NCBI RefSeq assembly: GCF_013385985.1
Contig: NZ_JACAOY010000012.1
Location: 474,064 to 538,063 of the forward strand
DNA: 64,000 bases
Origin: Pseudomonas sp. B6002
Lineage (GTDB): Bacteria; Pseudomonadota; Gammaproteobacteria; Pseudomonadales; Pseudomonadaceae
Direction of reading: 5' to 3'
The notes under the pieces are model-generated. The model had not been told where the DNA came from. It worked only from the letters and a program-made list of their open reading frames with translations, and did not search any database. Shown piece by piece: positions 8,870-17,958 of the stretch. Position numbers and translations under genes: made by a program. The stretch's first letter is position 1, and each line of letters starts with the position of its first letter.

Positions 8870-9503
8870 TCGTTTAGTGCAGGGCGCCATCGATACCTTG
8901 TTGATGGTGGGTGTGTCGTCACTGATCGCGTTGCTGGTGGGAATTCCCCTGGCGGTGTTCCTGGTGACCAGCGACAAGGGCGGCATCTACCAGGCCCCGG
9001 CGCTTAATCGCGTGCTGGGGGCGTTCGTGAATCTGTTCCGCTCGATTCCATTCCTGATCCTGATGGTGGCCTTGATCCCGTTTACCCGGCTGATCGTCGG
9101 CACCACCTATGGGGTATGGGCCGCCGTCGTGCCGCTGACCATTGCCGCCACACCGTTCTTTGCGCGGATCGCCGAAGTGAGCTTGCGCGAGGTCGATCAC
9201 GGCCTGATCGAAGCGGCGCAGGCCATGGGTTGCCGGCGCTGGCACATCATCTGGCATGTGCTGTTGCCCGAAGCACTGCCGGGGATTGTCGGCGGGTTCA
9301 CCATCACTCTGGTGACCATGATCAACTCGTCGGCGATGGCCGGGGCGATTGGTGCAGGTGGTTTGGGTGATATTGCCTACCGCTACGGCTATCAGCGCTT
9401 TGATACGCAGATCATGCTCACGGTGATCGTGCTGCTGGTGATTCTGGTGGCGGTGATCCAGTTGGGCGGTGATCGTTTGGCTCGGGTGTTGAACAAGCGG
9501 TGA
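8859..9503 (+). CDS. metI: Methionine-type ABC transporter permease MetI
   Basis: 214-residue integral membrane protein with five likely helices. The coupling loop ([18 protein letters not shown]) and the [18 protein letters not shown] segment are diagnostic of MetI. The gene overlaps the metN end and completes metQ-metN-metI, an unusual order with the binding protein first. No clear terminator follows; a methyltransferase gene starts 39 bases downstream and may be co-transcribed. Confidence 0.92.
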   Translation: MWFDRLVQGAIDTLLMVGVSSLIALLVGIPLAVFLVTSDKGGIYQAPALNRVLGAFVNLFRSIPFLILMVALIPFTRLIVGTTYGVWAAVVPLTIAATPFFARIAEVSLREVDHGLIEAAQAMGCRRWHIIWHVLLPEALPGIVGGFTITLVTMINSSAMAGAIGAGGLGDIAYRYGYQRFDTQIMLTVIVLLVILVAVIQLGGDRLARVLNKR

Positions 9504-9542
9504 GGTATAGTCGGGACATCCCAGCGCCCGGTATCACTTGCC

Positions 9543-10169
9543 ATGTCCCTCAAGCCCGACGACCTCGACCAGATCACTTCCACCACCCTCGGCCACTACA
9601 ACAAGGTGGCCGAGGACTTCCGTGAAGGCACTCGCGATCACGATGTAAGCCAGAATATCGATGCCCTGCTGCGGCATATCCACGGCACCGCCCCTTTCAC
9701 CGTGCTGGATTTCGGCTGCGGGCCGGGGCGGGATCTACAGACGTTCACGCGCCTGGGGCACATCGCCGTGGGGCTGGACGGCTCGGAGCGCTTTGCGCAG
9801 ATGGCGCGTGAAGACAGCGGCTGTGAAGTGCTGCAACAGGACTTCCTGAAGCTGGACCTGCCGGCCGAACGCTTCGACGGGATTTTCGCCAACGCCGTGC
9901 TGTTTCATATTCCCAAGCAGGAACTGCCGCGTGTGCTCCAGCAGCTGCATGGGGCGTTGAAGCCTGGCGGCGTGTTGTTCAGCTCCAACCCCCGGGGTGA
10001 GAACCAGGAAGGCTGGAATGGGCCACGGTACGGGTCTTATCACGACCTTGAAGGGTGGCAGGCGTTGCTGACGGAGGCCGGCTTTGAAGAGTTGGAGCAT
10101 TACTACCGGCCGGCTGGGTTGCCTCGGGAGCAGCAGCCGTGGTTGGCCAGCGTCTGGCGAAAAATTTAG
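9543..10169 (+). CDS. Class I SAM-dependent methyltransferase
   Basis: 208 residues. Motif I VLDFGCGPGRDLQTF (about residues 54-68), an acidic residue after strand 2 (GLDGSERF), motif II around FDGIFANAVLFH and GALKPGGVLFSSNPRG mark a Rossmann-type methyltransferase of the UbiE/Methyltransf_11 group. The substrate is unknown. Position just after metI suggests co-transcription with a methionine importer, which could link it to SAM or sulfur economy, but that is only context. No strong ribosome-binding site precedes the ATG. Confidence 0.82.
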   Translation: MSLKPDDLDQITSTTLGHYNKVAEDFREGTRDHDVSQNIDALLRHIHGTAPFTVLDFGCGPGRDLQTFTRLGHIAVGLDGSERFAQMAREDSGCEVLQQDFLKLDLPAERFDGIFANAVLFHIPKQELPRVLQQLHGALKPGGVLFSSNPRGENQEGWNGPRYGSYHDLEGWQALLTEAGFEELEHYYRPAGLPREQQPWLASVWRKI

Positions 10170-10191
10170 ATTTTTTGCGTCTGGGCCGGCC

Positions 10192-10261
10192 CCATCGCAG
10201 GCAAGCCAGCTCCCACAGTTGGAATGCGTTCCCCTGTGGGAGCTGGCTTGCCTGCGATAGC
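10192..10261. repeat. REP doublet in the outward-facing arrangement
   Basis: Two units with GCAGGCAAGCCAGCTCCCACA then TGTGGGAGCTGGCTTGCCTGCGATAG arms, in the opposite relative orientation to most doublets here. The right end touches the TAG stop (reverse strand) of the glycoside hydrolase-like gene at 10261. Confidence 0.88.
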
Positions 10262-12417
10262 TATTCCACCTGGTACAACACTGGATCTTCGCCCACCACC
10301 AACGCCGTCACACTGCGCTCTGCAAAATTGGCGATCAACCGCGTGCCATCTGCAAAAGTGGTTTCCTGCACACGCCGATCGGCTGTCAGCCACCGAAAGC
10401 TCGTCATTTCCTGCGTGGCCAGGCGTTCATGCAACGGGCGGAAAAACGCGTCCTGGCGTTGAATGATGGGCAACCGCTGCTTAACGGTCCCGGCACTCAG
10501 GTGATACAGCGGCGGCACGTTGTAGAGCAGTTGGGTCAACTCGTTCTCTGCCCGCACATTGCTCAGCTTCAGGCTGTCGAACAGCCAGTGATGCGTCGTG
10601 ATGACCGAGCCGTGGAACACCGCCTGGTACAACGGCAGACGCATGCTCGGCTCGAAATACACGGTGCGAAACGGCTCTTTCAACGGCACCTGCTTGAAAA
10701 ACACCGCGGGTTGGTCCGGTGGGTACCAGTTGCCAACGTAATAGGGCGACTTTTTGTCTTTCGTCATGGCCTGATCGCCCCACCCCATCACCGGCGTCTG
10801 CATGCCATGGGCAAACAAAACGCCCTGGGCGGTGGTGGCGTTGCCGTCTTCGGAACCAGCCGGCAACTTGAGCACGGTGCTGAGCCAGCGGGAAGCATCC
10901 ACATTGCCTTCGGCGTTCTGCGCCTGGCTCATCGGGGCGCTGTCGCGGTAGCTGTCGAATACCATGCCTGTGGCGTAGGCGTCGAGGAACCAGGCGTTGA
11001 AACCGGACTTGGCCTGCACCGCTTGCACCCGCGCCTCCAACAAGGGCCGCACGCAGCGTGGGTCGGTGTAGTGGCCCGATTGCTGGAAACCGGTTTTCAG
11101 CTTGCCGTCCTTAAGCACGATGGCGCAGTTACGGTAGGCATTGTCGCCCAGATGAGCAGTGGTCCAATCCGGGTTTTCGGTGGCAGATAGCGCCGTTTCA
11201 TAGGAGTCGTAAGGCGCCATCAGGTAGCCGGCGTCGACACCGGCGCGAATCGCTTCCGGGTGCCAGAGGCCGCCCTCCCAACCTTCGCCCAACGTCACCA
11301 GCAAGCGTTCGAGCCCAGCGGCTTTCAGGGATGGAATGACCTTGCTACCCCAGTTTTCAGGGTTGTCGTTCAGGGCGCCGGCAAAGGTGACAGCCAGCTC
11401 ACGGCGCAACTCACCATATCGGGCGGCCAGCCGGGCCACATCCGGCGTTTCAACCTGCCACACCTGTCGTGCCTTCTTGTTGATTGCCGCATTGAGGCCG
11501 CGCAGCAACACGGTGTGTTCATAGCGATTCAGCGCAGTCGTCTGCGCCAGAACCTGCGTGCTCTCTTTATCCAACAGCCCCTTGAGCTCATTACCGCGCA
11601 GCAACGTGACCAGCTTTGGCCAGTCACGCACATCGTCCAATACCAGCAAGTCATTGCCCCACAGGTACACATGGCTGGCGCCCAGCAACTTCTGCGCCTC
11701 GGGCGTTTGCCGCAACTTGTCTGCCAACGATTCATAGCGGCCGTGTTCCACCAACCATTGACGATAGCGTTTGGCGCCCGCCAAAGGCTCGGCGTCGCCC
11801 AGGTGCAACAGCAGGGTCATCGGCGCAGAGGGATCGAGCGAGGTGAATTCATGGGCCAATGACAGGGCCATGCCTTCCTGCCAGTGCAGGCGGTTGTTGT
11901 AGGGGTTGGTCAGCAGCCAATTGAGGGTGAAACTGCCGTGGTCCAGGCCCCACAGCGGCAGGCTGAGGTCCTGGGTGGTATTGAGTTCGCCCTGATCCAG
12001 CAGGAAGGCCTTCCACACCGGGTTATCGGCCGGCACGTAATGCCCTTCGGCCAATGGCCACATCACGCCATGCCCCATGGCGCTGGCCGGTTGCTGGAGG
12101 ATCGCCAGCGCGCCCGGCTCCCGAGCATGGAGGGTCAGCAGCAGGTCATGCTGCTCAAGGCGGGCGCTGATACGGAAGGCGCCCTCATCCCACTGCCAGC
12201 TGGCCTGTTGATCCGTGTGCGAGAGTTGGCTGACAGCGCGCGCCTGCACCCCGCTGGAAGCCTGCACCGACGCCTGGCCGTTGGGCGTGACGCGGATGGC
12301 CAGGGTGGCGGGGTCGAGTTCGACCCGCCACTGGGGGTTTTCCAGGACCGTGGTGGCAGAGACCAGTGGTGAGAGGAGGAGCGTGCAGAGCAGTAAAAAG
12401 TGAAGTTGCAAGTTCAT
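10261..12417 (-). CDS. Secreted glycoside hydrolase-like protein (GH129/GH101-related)
   Basis: 718 residues with a clear signal peptide (MNLQLHFLLLCTLLLSPLVSA). The ATG at 12417 has AGGATGAG upstream; an ATG three codons earlier is possible. The central part resembles the barrel of proteins related to endo-alpha-N-acetylgalactosaminidases: a long N-terminal beta-rich region, LLVTLGEGWEGGLWHPEAI, MAPYDSYETAL, FNAWFLDAYATGMVFDSY (with a likely catalytic Asp) and a late beta domain. The family call comes from overall look and recall of Pseudomonas homologues, not from a search. It stands alone, with convergent or divergent neighbours and a REP pair at each end. Confidence 0.6.
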   Translation of the reverse strand: MNLQLHFLLLCTLLLSPLVSATTVLENPQWRVELDPATLAIRVTPNGQASVQASSGVQARAVSQLSHTDQQASWQWDEGAFRISARLEQHDLLLTLHAREPGALAILQQPASAMGHGVMWPLAEGHYVPADNPVWKAFLLDQGELNTTQDLSLPLWGLDHGSFTLNWLLTNPYNNRLHWQEGMALSLAHEFTSLDPSAPMTLLLHLGDAEPLAGAKRYRQWLVEHGRYESLADKLRQTPEAQKLLGASHVYLWGNDLLVLDDVRDWPKLVTLLRGNELKGLLDKESTQVLAQTTALNRYEHTVLLRGLNAAINKKARQVWQVETPDVARLAARYGELRRELAVTFAGALNDNPENWGSKVIPSLKAAGLERLLVTLGEGWEGGLWHPEAIRAGVDAGYLMAPYDSYETALSATENPDWTTAHLGDNAYRNCAIVLKDGKLKTGFQQSGHYTDPRCVRPLLEARVQAVQAKSGFNAWFLDAYATGMVFDSYRDSAPMSQAQNAEGNVDASRWLSTVLKLPAGSEDGNATTAQGVLFAHGMQTPVMGWGDQAMTKDKKSPYYVGNWYPPDQPAVFFKQVPLKEPFRTVYFEPSMRLPLYQAVFHGSVITTHHWLFDSLKLSNVRAENELTQLLYNVPPLYHLSAGTVKQRLPIIQRQDAFFRPLHERLATQEMTSFRWLTADRRVQETTFADGTRLIANFAERSVTALVVGEDPVLYQVE

Positions 12418-12520
12418 GCTGCTCATCCTGTGCCGAAGGGGGCCGAGGGTAAAACACCCGTAGACTTGCAGGCGGCACGAAAGGCATTTCGAGATATTTC
12501 ATACAGCATAAAAATCCAAC

Positions 12521-12622
12521 TGTGGGAGCTGCGGTGCGACGATTCGACTTGCCTGCGATAGCGGTGGGTCAGCCACTCATTCACTGACGGGCACCGCTAT
12601 CACAGGCAAGCCAGCTCCCACA
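12521..12622. repeat. REP doublet with an extended left arm
   Basis: The left arm reads TGTGGGAGCTG, then about 16 extra bases (CGGTGCGACGATTCGA), then CTTGCCTGCGATAG; the right arm is the ordinary CAGGCAAGCCAGCTCCCACA. It ends 3 bases before the TAA of triC. Confidence 0.85.
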
Positions 12623-12625
12623 GGT

Positions 12626-15600
12626 TTAACCGCGTTTTCCCTGTTGATCCTGCTTCGGTTCGCGGATCTTGTACCAGGCCACGTACAGCGCCGGCAGGAA
12701 CAACAGGGTCAGCAACGTGGCGATGATGATCCCACCAATCATCGCGTAGGCCATCGGCCCCCAGAACACTTCACGGGCGATGGGGATCATGCCCAGGCTC
12801 GCGGCCGCTGCGGTGAGCAGGATCGGCCTGCGCCGGTGCTCGGTGGCTTCCACCACCGCATCCCACGGCGTGTAGCCGGCCAATTCGTACTCGTGGATCT
12901 GCGTCACCAGGATCACCGAGTTGCGGATGATGATGCCGATCAGCGCCAGGATGCCCAGGATCGCCACGAAGCCCATGGGCGTGCCCGTGGGAATCAGCGC
13001 CAGCACCACGCCGATCAAGCCTAGCGGCGCAACGCTGGCTACCAGGAACATCTTCTGCACGCTGTGCAGCTGGATCATCAGGAAGGTCGCCATCAGGAAC
13101 AGCATCAGCGGCACCACCTTGGCAATCGGCCCCTGGGCCTTGCCGCTTTCTTCCACGGTGCCACCGGTGGCGACCTTGTAGCCCACCGGCAAGCCGGCGC
13201 TGAATTGCTCGATGGTCGGCGCCAGTTGCTTCACCAGGTCGGTCGGCTGCATCTCGTCGCGCACCGAGGCCTTGATGGTGATGGTCGGCTTGCGGTCGCG
13301 ACGCCACACCAGCGGCTGCTCCAGCTCGTACCGCACGGTGGCAAACGCCAGCAGCGGAATCGACGTGCCATTGGGCGTGACGATCTGCAGGTTCTGCAGG
13401 GTTTCCGGGGTGCCGCGCTCGGCATCTTCGGCGCGGCCGACCACGTTGATCAGGTAGATGTCGTCGTGCACCTGGGTCACCGAGGCGCCGCTGACCACGC
13501 TGTTCATCAACTGCGCCACGTCTTCCGACGACAATCCCAGTTGCCGCGCTTTGTCCTGGGCGATGTCCACGCGCAGCACTTTGCCCGGCTCGTTCCAGTC
13601 GTAGATGATCTCGCCCAAGTGGGTGTTTTTATCCAGCAGGGTCGCCAGCTCGATGGCGTGCTTGCGCACCTGATCGATGTCTTTGCCCGACACGCGATAC
13701 TGGATCGGCCGCCCCACAGGCGGGCCCATTTCCAGTGGCTGCACGTAACTGCCGATGCCGACGAAGTCATCACGCAGGCGTTTTTGCAGGCGCTTGATCA
13801 ACTCGCCGCGTTCTTCCAGGCCCTTGCTCACGATCACCAGCTGCGCGTAGTAAGGGTTTTCCAGTTGCTGGTCGAGGGGCAGGTAGAAACGGATCGCGCC
13901 CTGGCCTATGTAGGTGCTCCAGCGGGCAATGTCCGGGTCGTCCTTGATGATCGCTTCCAGGCGGTCGACGGCTTTGCGCGTCTCGTTGATCGAGGCATTT
14001 TGCGGCAGGTTCAGGTCGACGAGGATTTCCGGGCGGTCGGATGACGGGAAGAACTGGTTCTGCACGAACTGCATCGAGAACACCGACGCCACGAACAACG
14101 CCACCGTGATACCAATGGCCCACCAGCGGTTGCGCATCGCCCAGAGCATGCCGCCGTTGAACGCGCGGCCAATCCGCCCCGGCTCGGCATCGTGGGATTT
14201 CACATTGGCACTGAGGATGTGCACGCCGATCACCGGCGCGAACAGCACCGCCACCACCCAAGACACCAGCATCGCCACGGCAATCACCGCGAACAGGGTG
14301 AAGGTGTATTCGCCCGCCGAACTGGCGTTGAGGCCAATCGGCACAAAGCCGGCCACGGTCACCAGCGTACCGGTGAGCATCGGGAACGCCGTGGACGTGT
14401 AGGCGTAGGTCGCCGCCTGTTCCTTGGTTTCGCCTTTCTCCAGGCGCGTGATCATCATCTCCACGGTGATCATCGCGTCGTCCACCAACAGGCCGAGGGC
14501 GATGATCAACGCGCCGAGCGACACCCGCTGCATGGTGATGCCGCTGTACTCCATGAACACGAACACCAGCGCCAGCACCAGTGGGATCGAGCACGCCACC
14601 ACCAACCCTGCGCGCATGCCGAGGCTGATGAAGCTCACCACCAGCACGATGATCACCGCTTCAAACAGCGCGCTGGTAAAGCCACCGACGGCCTCTTCCA
14701 CCACTTCCGCCTGGTCGGACACCTTGTGCACGCCCACACCCACCGGCAGGTCGGCGGTCAGCTCGTCCATGCGTTCATGCAGGGCCTTGCCGAACGACTG
14801 GATATTGCCGCCCTTCTGCATGGCAATCGCCAGGCCGATGGCCGGTTTGCCGTTGAAACGGAACATCGGCCGCGCCGGGTCGACGTAGCCACGGCTGATC
14901 TCGGCGACGTCCGCCAGGCGATAGAAGCGATCGTTGAGCCGCAGGTTGACGTTGGCCAGGTCTTTCTCCGAGGCAAACTGCCCCGAGGTGCGCACCGAAA
15001 TCCGCTCCGGCCCGGCCTCGATCACCCCGGCCGGCGTGACCGCGTTCTGCGATTGCAGGCTCTGCACGACTTGGCGCTGGTCGATCCCCAAGGCGGCGAG
15101 TTTGCGCGTGGAGAAGTTCAGGTAAATCACTTCATCCTGCTGGCCGATCATCTCGACTTTGCCCAGCCCCGGCACCGAACGGATCTCGGCGCGCACCTGC
15201 TCCACGTAGTCGCGCAACTGGCGCATCGTCAGGCCGTCGCCGGTGAACGCGTACACCGAGCCGAATACGTCACCGAACTCATCGTTGAACGAAGGCCCCT
15301 GCAGACCCTGGGGGAAGGTGCCGCGAATGTCGTCGATTTTCTTGTGCACCAGGTACCAGATATGGGGGATGTCCTTGGCGCTGGTGGTGTCCTTCAAGAA
15401 CACGAACACCGTGGACTCACCCGGCCGGGTGTAGCTTTTCACGTAGTCGAGGGCGTCGAGTTCCTCGAGTTTTTTCTCGATGCGGTCGGTGACCTGCTTG
15501 AGGGTTTCTTCCTGGGTCGCGCCCGGCCAGCGGGTCTGGATCACCATGGTCTTGATGGTGAACGAGGGGTCTTCCTCGCGGCCCAGGTTCATGTAGGAGA

Positions 15601-15691
15601 ACACGCCCATCAGCAGCGCGACGAACATCAGGTACCAGACGAAGGACTGATGCTTGAGGGCCCAGTCGGATAAGTTGAAGCTCCCTTTCAT
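12626..15691 (-). CDS. triC: RND efflux transporter, TriC-like
   Basis: 1021-residue RND pump with the usual 12-helix, two-loop layout: helix 1 FVWYLMFVALLMGVFSY, a first periplasmic loop, then helices 2-6 including the proton-relay helix 4 motif GLLVDDAMITVE, and the mirror half ending FLPALYVAWYKI. The N-terminus (MKGSFNLSDWALKHQSFVWY) and the two adaptor genes upstream match the TriABC triclosan pump of P. aeruginosa as I remember it. The GREEDPSF segment is shared by this RND branch. It overlaps the second adaptor gene by four bases. No outer-membrane channel gene is present; TriABC uses an unlinked one (OpmH). Confidence 0.82.
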   Translation of the reverse strand: MKGSFNLSDWALKHQSFVWYLMFVALLMGVFSYMNLGREEDPSFTIKTMVIQTRWPGATQEETLKQVTDRIEKKLEELDALDYVKSYTRPGESTVFVFLKDTTSAKDIPHIWYLVHKKIDDIRGTFPQGLQGPSFNDEFGDVFGSVYAFTGDGLTMRQLRDYVEQVRAEIRSVPGLGKVEMIGQQDEVIYLNFSTRKLAALGIDQRQVVQSLQSQNAVTPAGVIEAGPERISVRTSGQFASEKDLANVNLRLNDRFYRLADVAEISRGYVDPARPMFRFNGKPAIGLAIAMQKGGNIQSFGKALHERMDELTADLPVGVGVHKVSDQAEVVEEAVGGFTSALFEAVIIVLVVSFISLGMRAGLVVACSIPLVLALVFVFMEYSGITMQRVSLGALIIALGLLVDDAMITVEMMITRLEKGETKEQAATYAYTSTAFPMLTGTLVTVAGFVPIGLNASSAGEYTFTLFAVIAVAMLVSWVVAVLFAPVIGVHILSANVKSHDAEPGRIGRAFNGGMLWAMRNRWWAIGITVALFVASVFSMQFVQNQFFPSSDRPEILVDLNLPQNASINETRKAVDRLEAIIKDDPDIARWSTYIGQGAIRFYLPLDQQLENPYYAQLVIVSKGLEERGELIKRLQKRLRDDFVGIGSYVQPLEMGPPVGRPIQYRVSGKDIDQVRKHAIELATLLDKNTHLGEIIYDWNEPGKVLRVDIAQDKARQLGLSSEDVAQLMNSVVSGASVTQVHDDIYLINVVGRAEDAERGTPETLQNLQIVTPNGTSIPLLAFATVRYELEQPLVWRRDRKPTITIKASVRDEMQPTDLVKQLAPTIEQFSAGLPVGYKVATGGTVEESGKAQGPIAKVVPLMLFLMATFLMIQLHSVQKMFLVASVAPLGLIGVVLALIPTGTPMGFVAILGILALIGIIIRNSVILVTQIHEYELAGYTPWDAVVEATEHRRRPILLTAAAASLGMIPIAREVFWGPMAYAMIGGIIIATLLTLLFLPALYVAWYKIREPKQDQQGKRG

Positions 15692-16758
15692 CGCGGGCTG
15701 TCCTCGTCGATTTTGACTTTTTGCCCGGGCCTCAGGCTGTTCACGCCAGCGGTGACAATGCGCTCGCCGGGTTTGACGCCGCCGTTGAGCACGGCGCTGG
15801 CGCTGTCGCGGCTGACGACGGTGACGTCACGCGGTTGCACGGTCTGGCTTTGGGTGTCGAGCAGCCAGATGCGCGTCTTGCCGTCGACCTCCTGCAAGGC
15901 GCTCAGGGGCAATTCGATTCGCGGCGCGATGGCGGTGCTCAGGGTCACGCTGATCGCCGTGCCCAGGCGGAACGCAGGCGGTGTCTCGGCCAGGGTCAAG
16001 CGCGCGCGACGGGTGCGCGTGGCGCTTTGGGCCTGGGGCTCGATCTCGCGCACGATGGCGGTGGTGTGCACGTTGGGGTCGAGCTGCTCGGCGACCATGA
16101 ACACCACGTCGGGCGGCAGGCGCTCAGCCAGCCCGGCCGGCAGGTCGATCACCGCTTCCTTGATGTCCGGACGGGCCAGGGTCACCACTTGCTGGCCGGC
16201 GCTGACCACCTGGCCGGCCTCGGCATTCCAGGCGGTGACGATACCGGCGTGATCGGTGCGCAGCTCGGCGTAATTCAGTTGGTCCTTGGCTTGGTTGACC
16301 GAGGCCTGGGCCTGATCGAGGGAGGCCTGGGTGGTTTTCAGGTCGGTCTGAGCTACGTCCAGCTGGGCCTGGGCGCCGACGCCACGGTTGAACAGCTCTT
16401 GCTGGCGACGGGCGTTGGCCTGGGCGTTGATGAACTGCGCCTGCACTCGGGCCAGGTCGCCCTGGGCGGCGCGCAACTGATTTTGCTGGTCGGTGGGGTC
16501 GAGCACCGCGAGCAAGGCGCCCTTCTCCACTTCGGCGCCCACATCCACGGCGCGGCGGGCGATACGGCCTGGCACACGGAAACCCAGGTTGCTCTCGTAG
16601 CGCGCCTGGATGGTACCGGCGAAGCGGCCGAGGTTTTCCTGGTCTTCGGCTTTCACTTCCATGGACAGCACCGGACGCACGGGCTCCGGTGGCGCCTCTT
16701 CCTTGGAGCACGCGGCCAGCAGCAGGCTGGCGGCGAGTACCGCCGTCAGGCGCTTCAT
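15688..16758 (-). CDS. triB: RND efflux adaptor lipoprotein, TriB-like
   Basis: 356-residue periplasmic membrane-fusion protein with a lipobox (LLLAAC, Cys17). The lipoyl halves are at VPGRIARRAVDVGAEVEKGALL and RTDHAGIVTAWNAEAGQVVS, separated by an Ala/Gln-rich alpha-hairpin, followed by beta-barrel and membrane-proximal domains. It overlaps both neighbours by four bases, so the three pump genes are translationally coupled. Two different adaptors serving one RND pump is the signature arrangement of TriABC, where both are needed. Confidence 0.82.
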   Translation of the reverse strand: MKRLTAVLAASLLLAACSKEEAPPEPVRPVLSMEVKAEDQENLGRFAGTIQARYESNLGFRVPGRIARRAVDVGAEVEKGALLAVLDPTDQQNQLRAAQGDLARVQAQFINAQANARRQQELFNRGVGAQAQLDVAQTDLKTTQASLDQAQASVNQAKDQLNYAELRTDHAGIVTAWNAEAGQVVSAGQQVVTLARPDIKEAVIDLPAGLAERLPPDVVFMVAEQLDPNVHTTAIVREIEPQAQSATRTRRARLTLAETPPAFRLGTAISVTLSTAIAPRIELPLSALQEVDGKTRIWLLDTQSQTVQPRDVTVVSRDSASAVLNGGVKPGERIVTAGVNSLRPGQKVKIDEDSPR

Positions 16759-17837
16759 GGCTGGACTCCTTGCTGCGCGATCTCAACCACCATGCCGGGG
16801 TGCAGCAACTGCCCGCCCGCCACCACGACCTTTTCGCCGCCTTTGAGCCCGTCGCCAATGATCACTTTGCCGGTGAGGTAGCGCGCTACCGTGACCTTGT
16901 GCAATTGCGCCTTGCCGTCGCCGTCGATCAGCCACACGGCAGGTTCGTTGAGGTCTTTGGTGAGCGCTGCCCAAGGCAGTTCGATGCTGGGTTTGGCCGG
17001 GCCATTGGCCGTGGCGCTGACCACCGAGCCCAGCTCCATGCCCTTGGGCAGCGCTTGCAGGGCAATCTTCACTTGCACGGTGCCGGTGTTGGCGGCCACG
17101 GCAGGCGTGACCTCACGCACTTTGCCCACGGCCTTGATGCTGGGGTTCTCCAGCAGGCTGACGGTGATCGGTGCGTCGGGTGGCGGCTCTACCAACAGCG
17201 ACTCATACACGTTGAACACCGCATCGCGCTCGCCGTCCTGGGCCAGGCTGAAAATTGGCACGGTGGCCTGCACCACCTGGCCCACTTCGGCCTGGCGCGC
17301 GGTAATCACACCGGGCGCATCGGCGATCAAGGCGGTGTAGCCGAGTTGTTCGCGGGCGTTGGCCAATTGGGCCTGGGCGGCGGCCAGCGCACTTTGGCTG
17401 CTGCGCAATGCAGCCTGGGCGGCGTCATATTCACTGCGGCTGGTGTAGCCCTTGGGCAGCAGTTTTTCCTGGCGCACAAAGGCGGCGGCCGTCTGTTTGA
17501 CCCGCGCCTGCTCGGCCACGACCTGGGCCTGGGCGGAGTCGACGTTGGTCTGCAAATCCTTGGGATCGAGCTTGGCCAGCACTTGCTTGGCGCTCACGCG
17601 GTCGCCCACGTCCACCATGCGCTGGATGATCTTGCCGCCAACGCGAAAGGACAGGTCGGTCTGTACCCGGGCCTGGACGTCACCCGTGAGGGTCACCGCC
17701 GCGGCAAAATCCGCCGGCTGCACGGTTTGCACAAACACCCGGGAATGGGCCTTGGGCTCGGCCTTTTCCTGGCCACAGCCGCTCAACAGCGTCAGTAGGC
17801 CAAGTCCGAAGATCAATGTGGAAGTACGACCGCCCAT
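16755..17837 (-). CDS. triA: RND efflux adaptor lipoprotein, TriA-like
   Basis: 360 residues; lipobox LLSGC (Cys21) after MGGRTSTLIFGLGLLT. Same adaptor architecture as the next gene: lipoyl motif FRVGGKIIQRMVDVGDRVS, a coiled-coil hairpin of about 90 residues rich in Gln/Ala, second lipoyl half IADAPGVITARQAEVGQVVQ, then beta-barrel. It is the first gene of the pump operon; AAGGAG precedes the ATG by six bases. The promoter must lie in the 120 bases shared with the divergent ATPase gene. No regulator gene is adjacent. Confidence 0.82.
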   Translation of the reverse strand: MGGRTSTLIFGLGLLTLLSGCGQEKAEPKAHSRVFVQTVQPADFAAAVTLTGDVQARVQTDLSFRVGGKIIQRMVDVGDRVSAKQVLAKLDPKDLQTNVDSAQAQVVAEQARVKQTAAAFVRQEKLLPKGYTSRSEYDAAQAALRSSQSALAAAQAQLANAREQLGYTALIADAPGVITARQAEVGQVVQATVPIFSLAQDGERDAVFNVYESLLVEPPPDAPITVSLLENPSIKAVGKVREVTPAVAANTGTVQVKIALQALPKGMELGSVVSATANGPAKPSIELPWAALTKDLNEPAVWLIDGDGKAQLHKVTVARYLTGKVIIGDGLKGGEKVVVAGGQLLHPGMVVEIAQQGVQP

Positions 17838-17958
17838 GCAGGCTCCTTATGCGTGATGCCGACGTGCCAGTGTGTATGCGACTGTGAGCTTAGATCAGGG
17901 TTCCTTATCTGCATGGAGGATCCCATACTCGGGGGGTTCCCAAACCGATTAAATCCCC

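Noticed and set aside
12644-15673. Long open frames on the plus strand across the RND pump gene (for example 14192-15673)
   Set aside because: They mirror the GC-rich codons of triC, have low-complexity His/Arg/Asp/Gln-rich translations and no ribosome-binding sites or family motifs.
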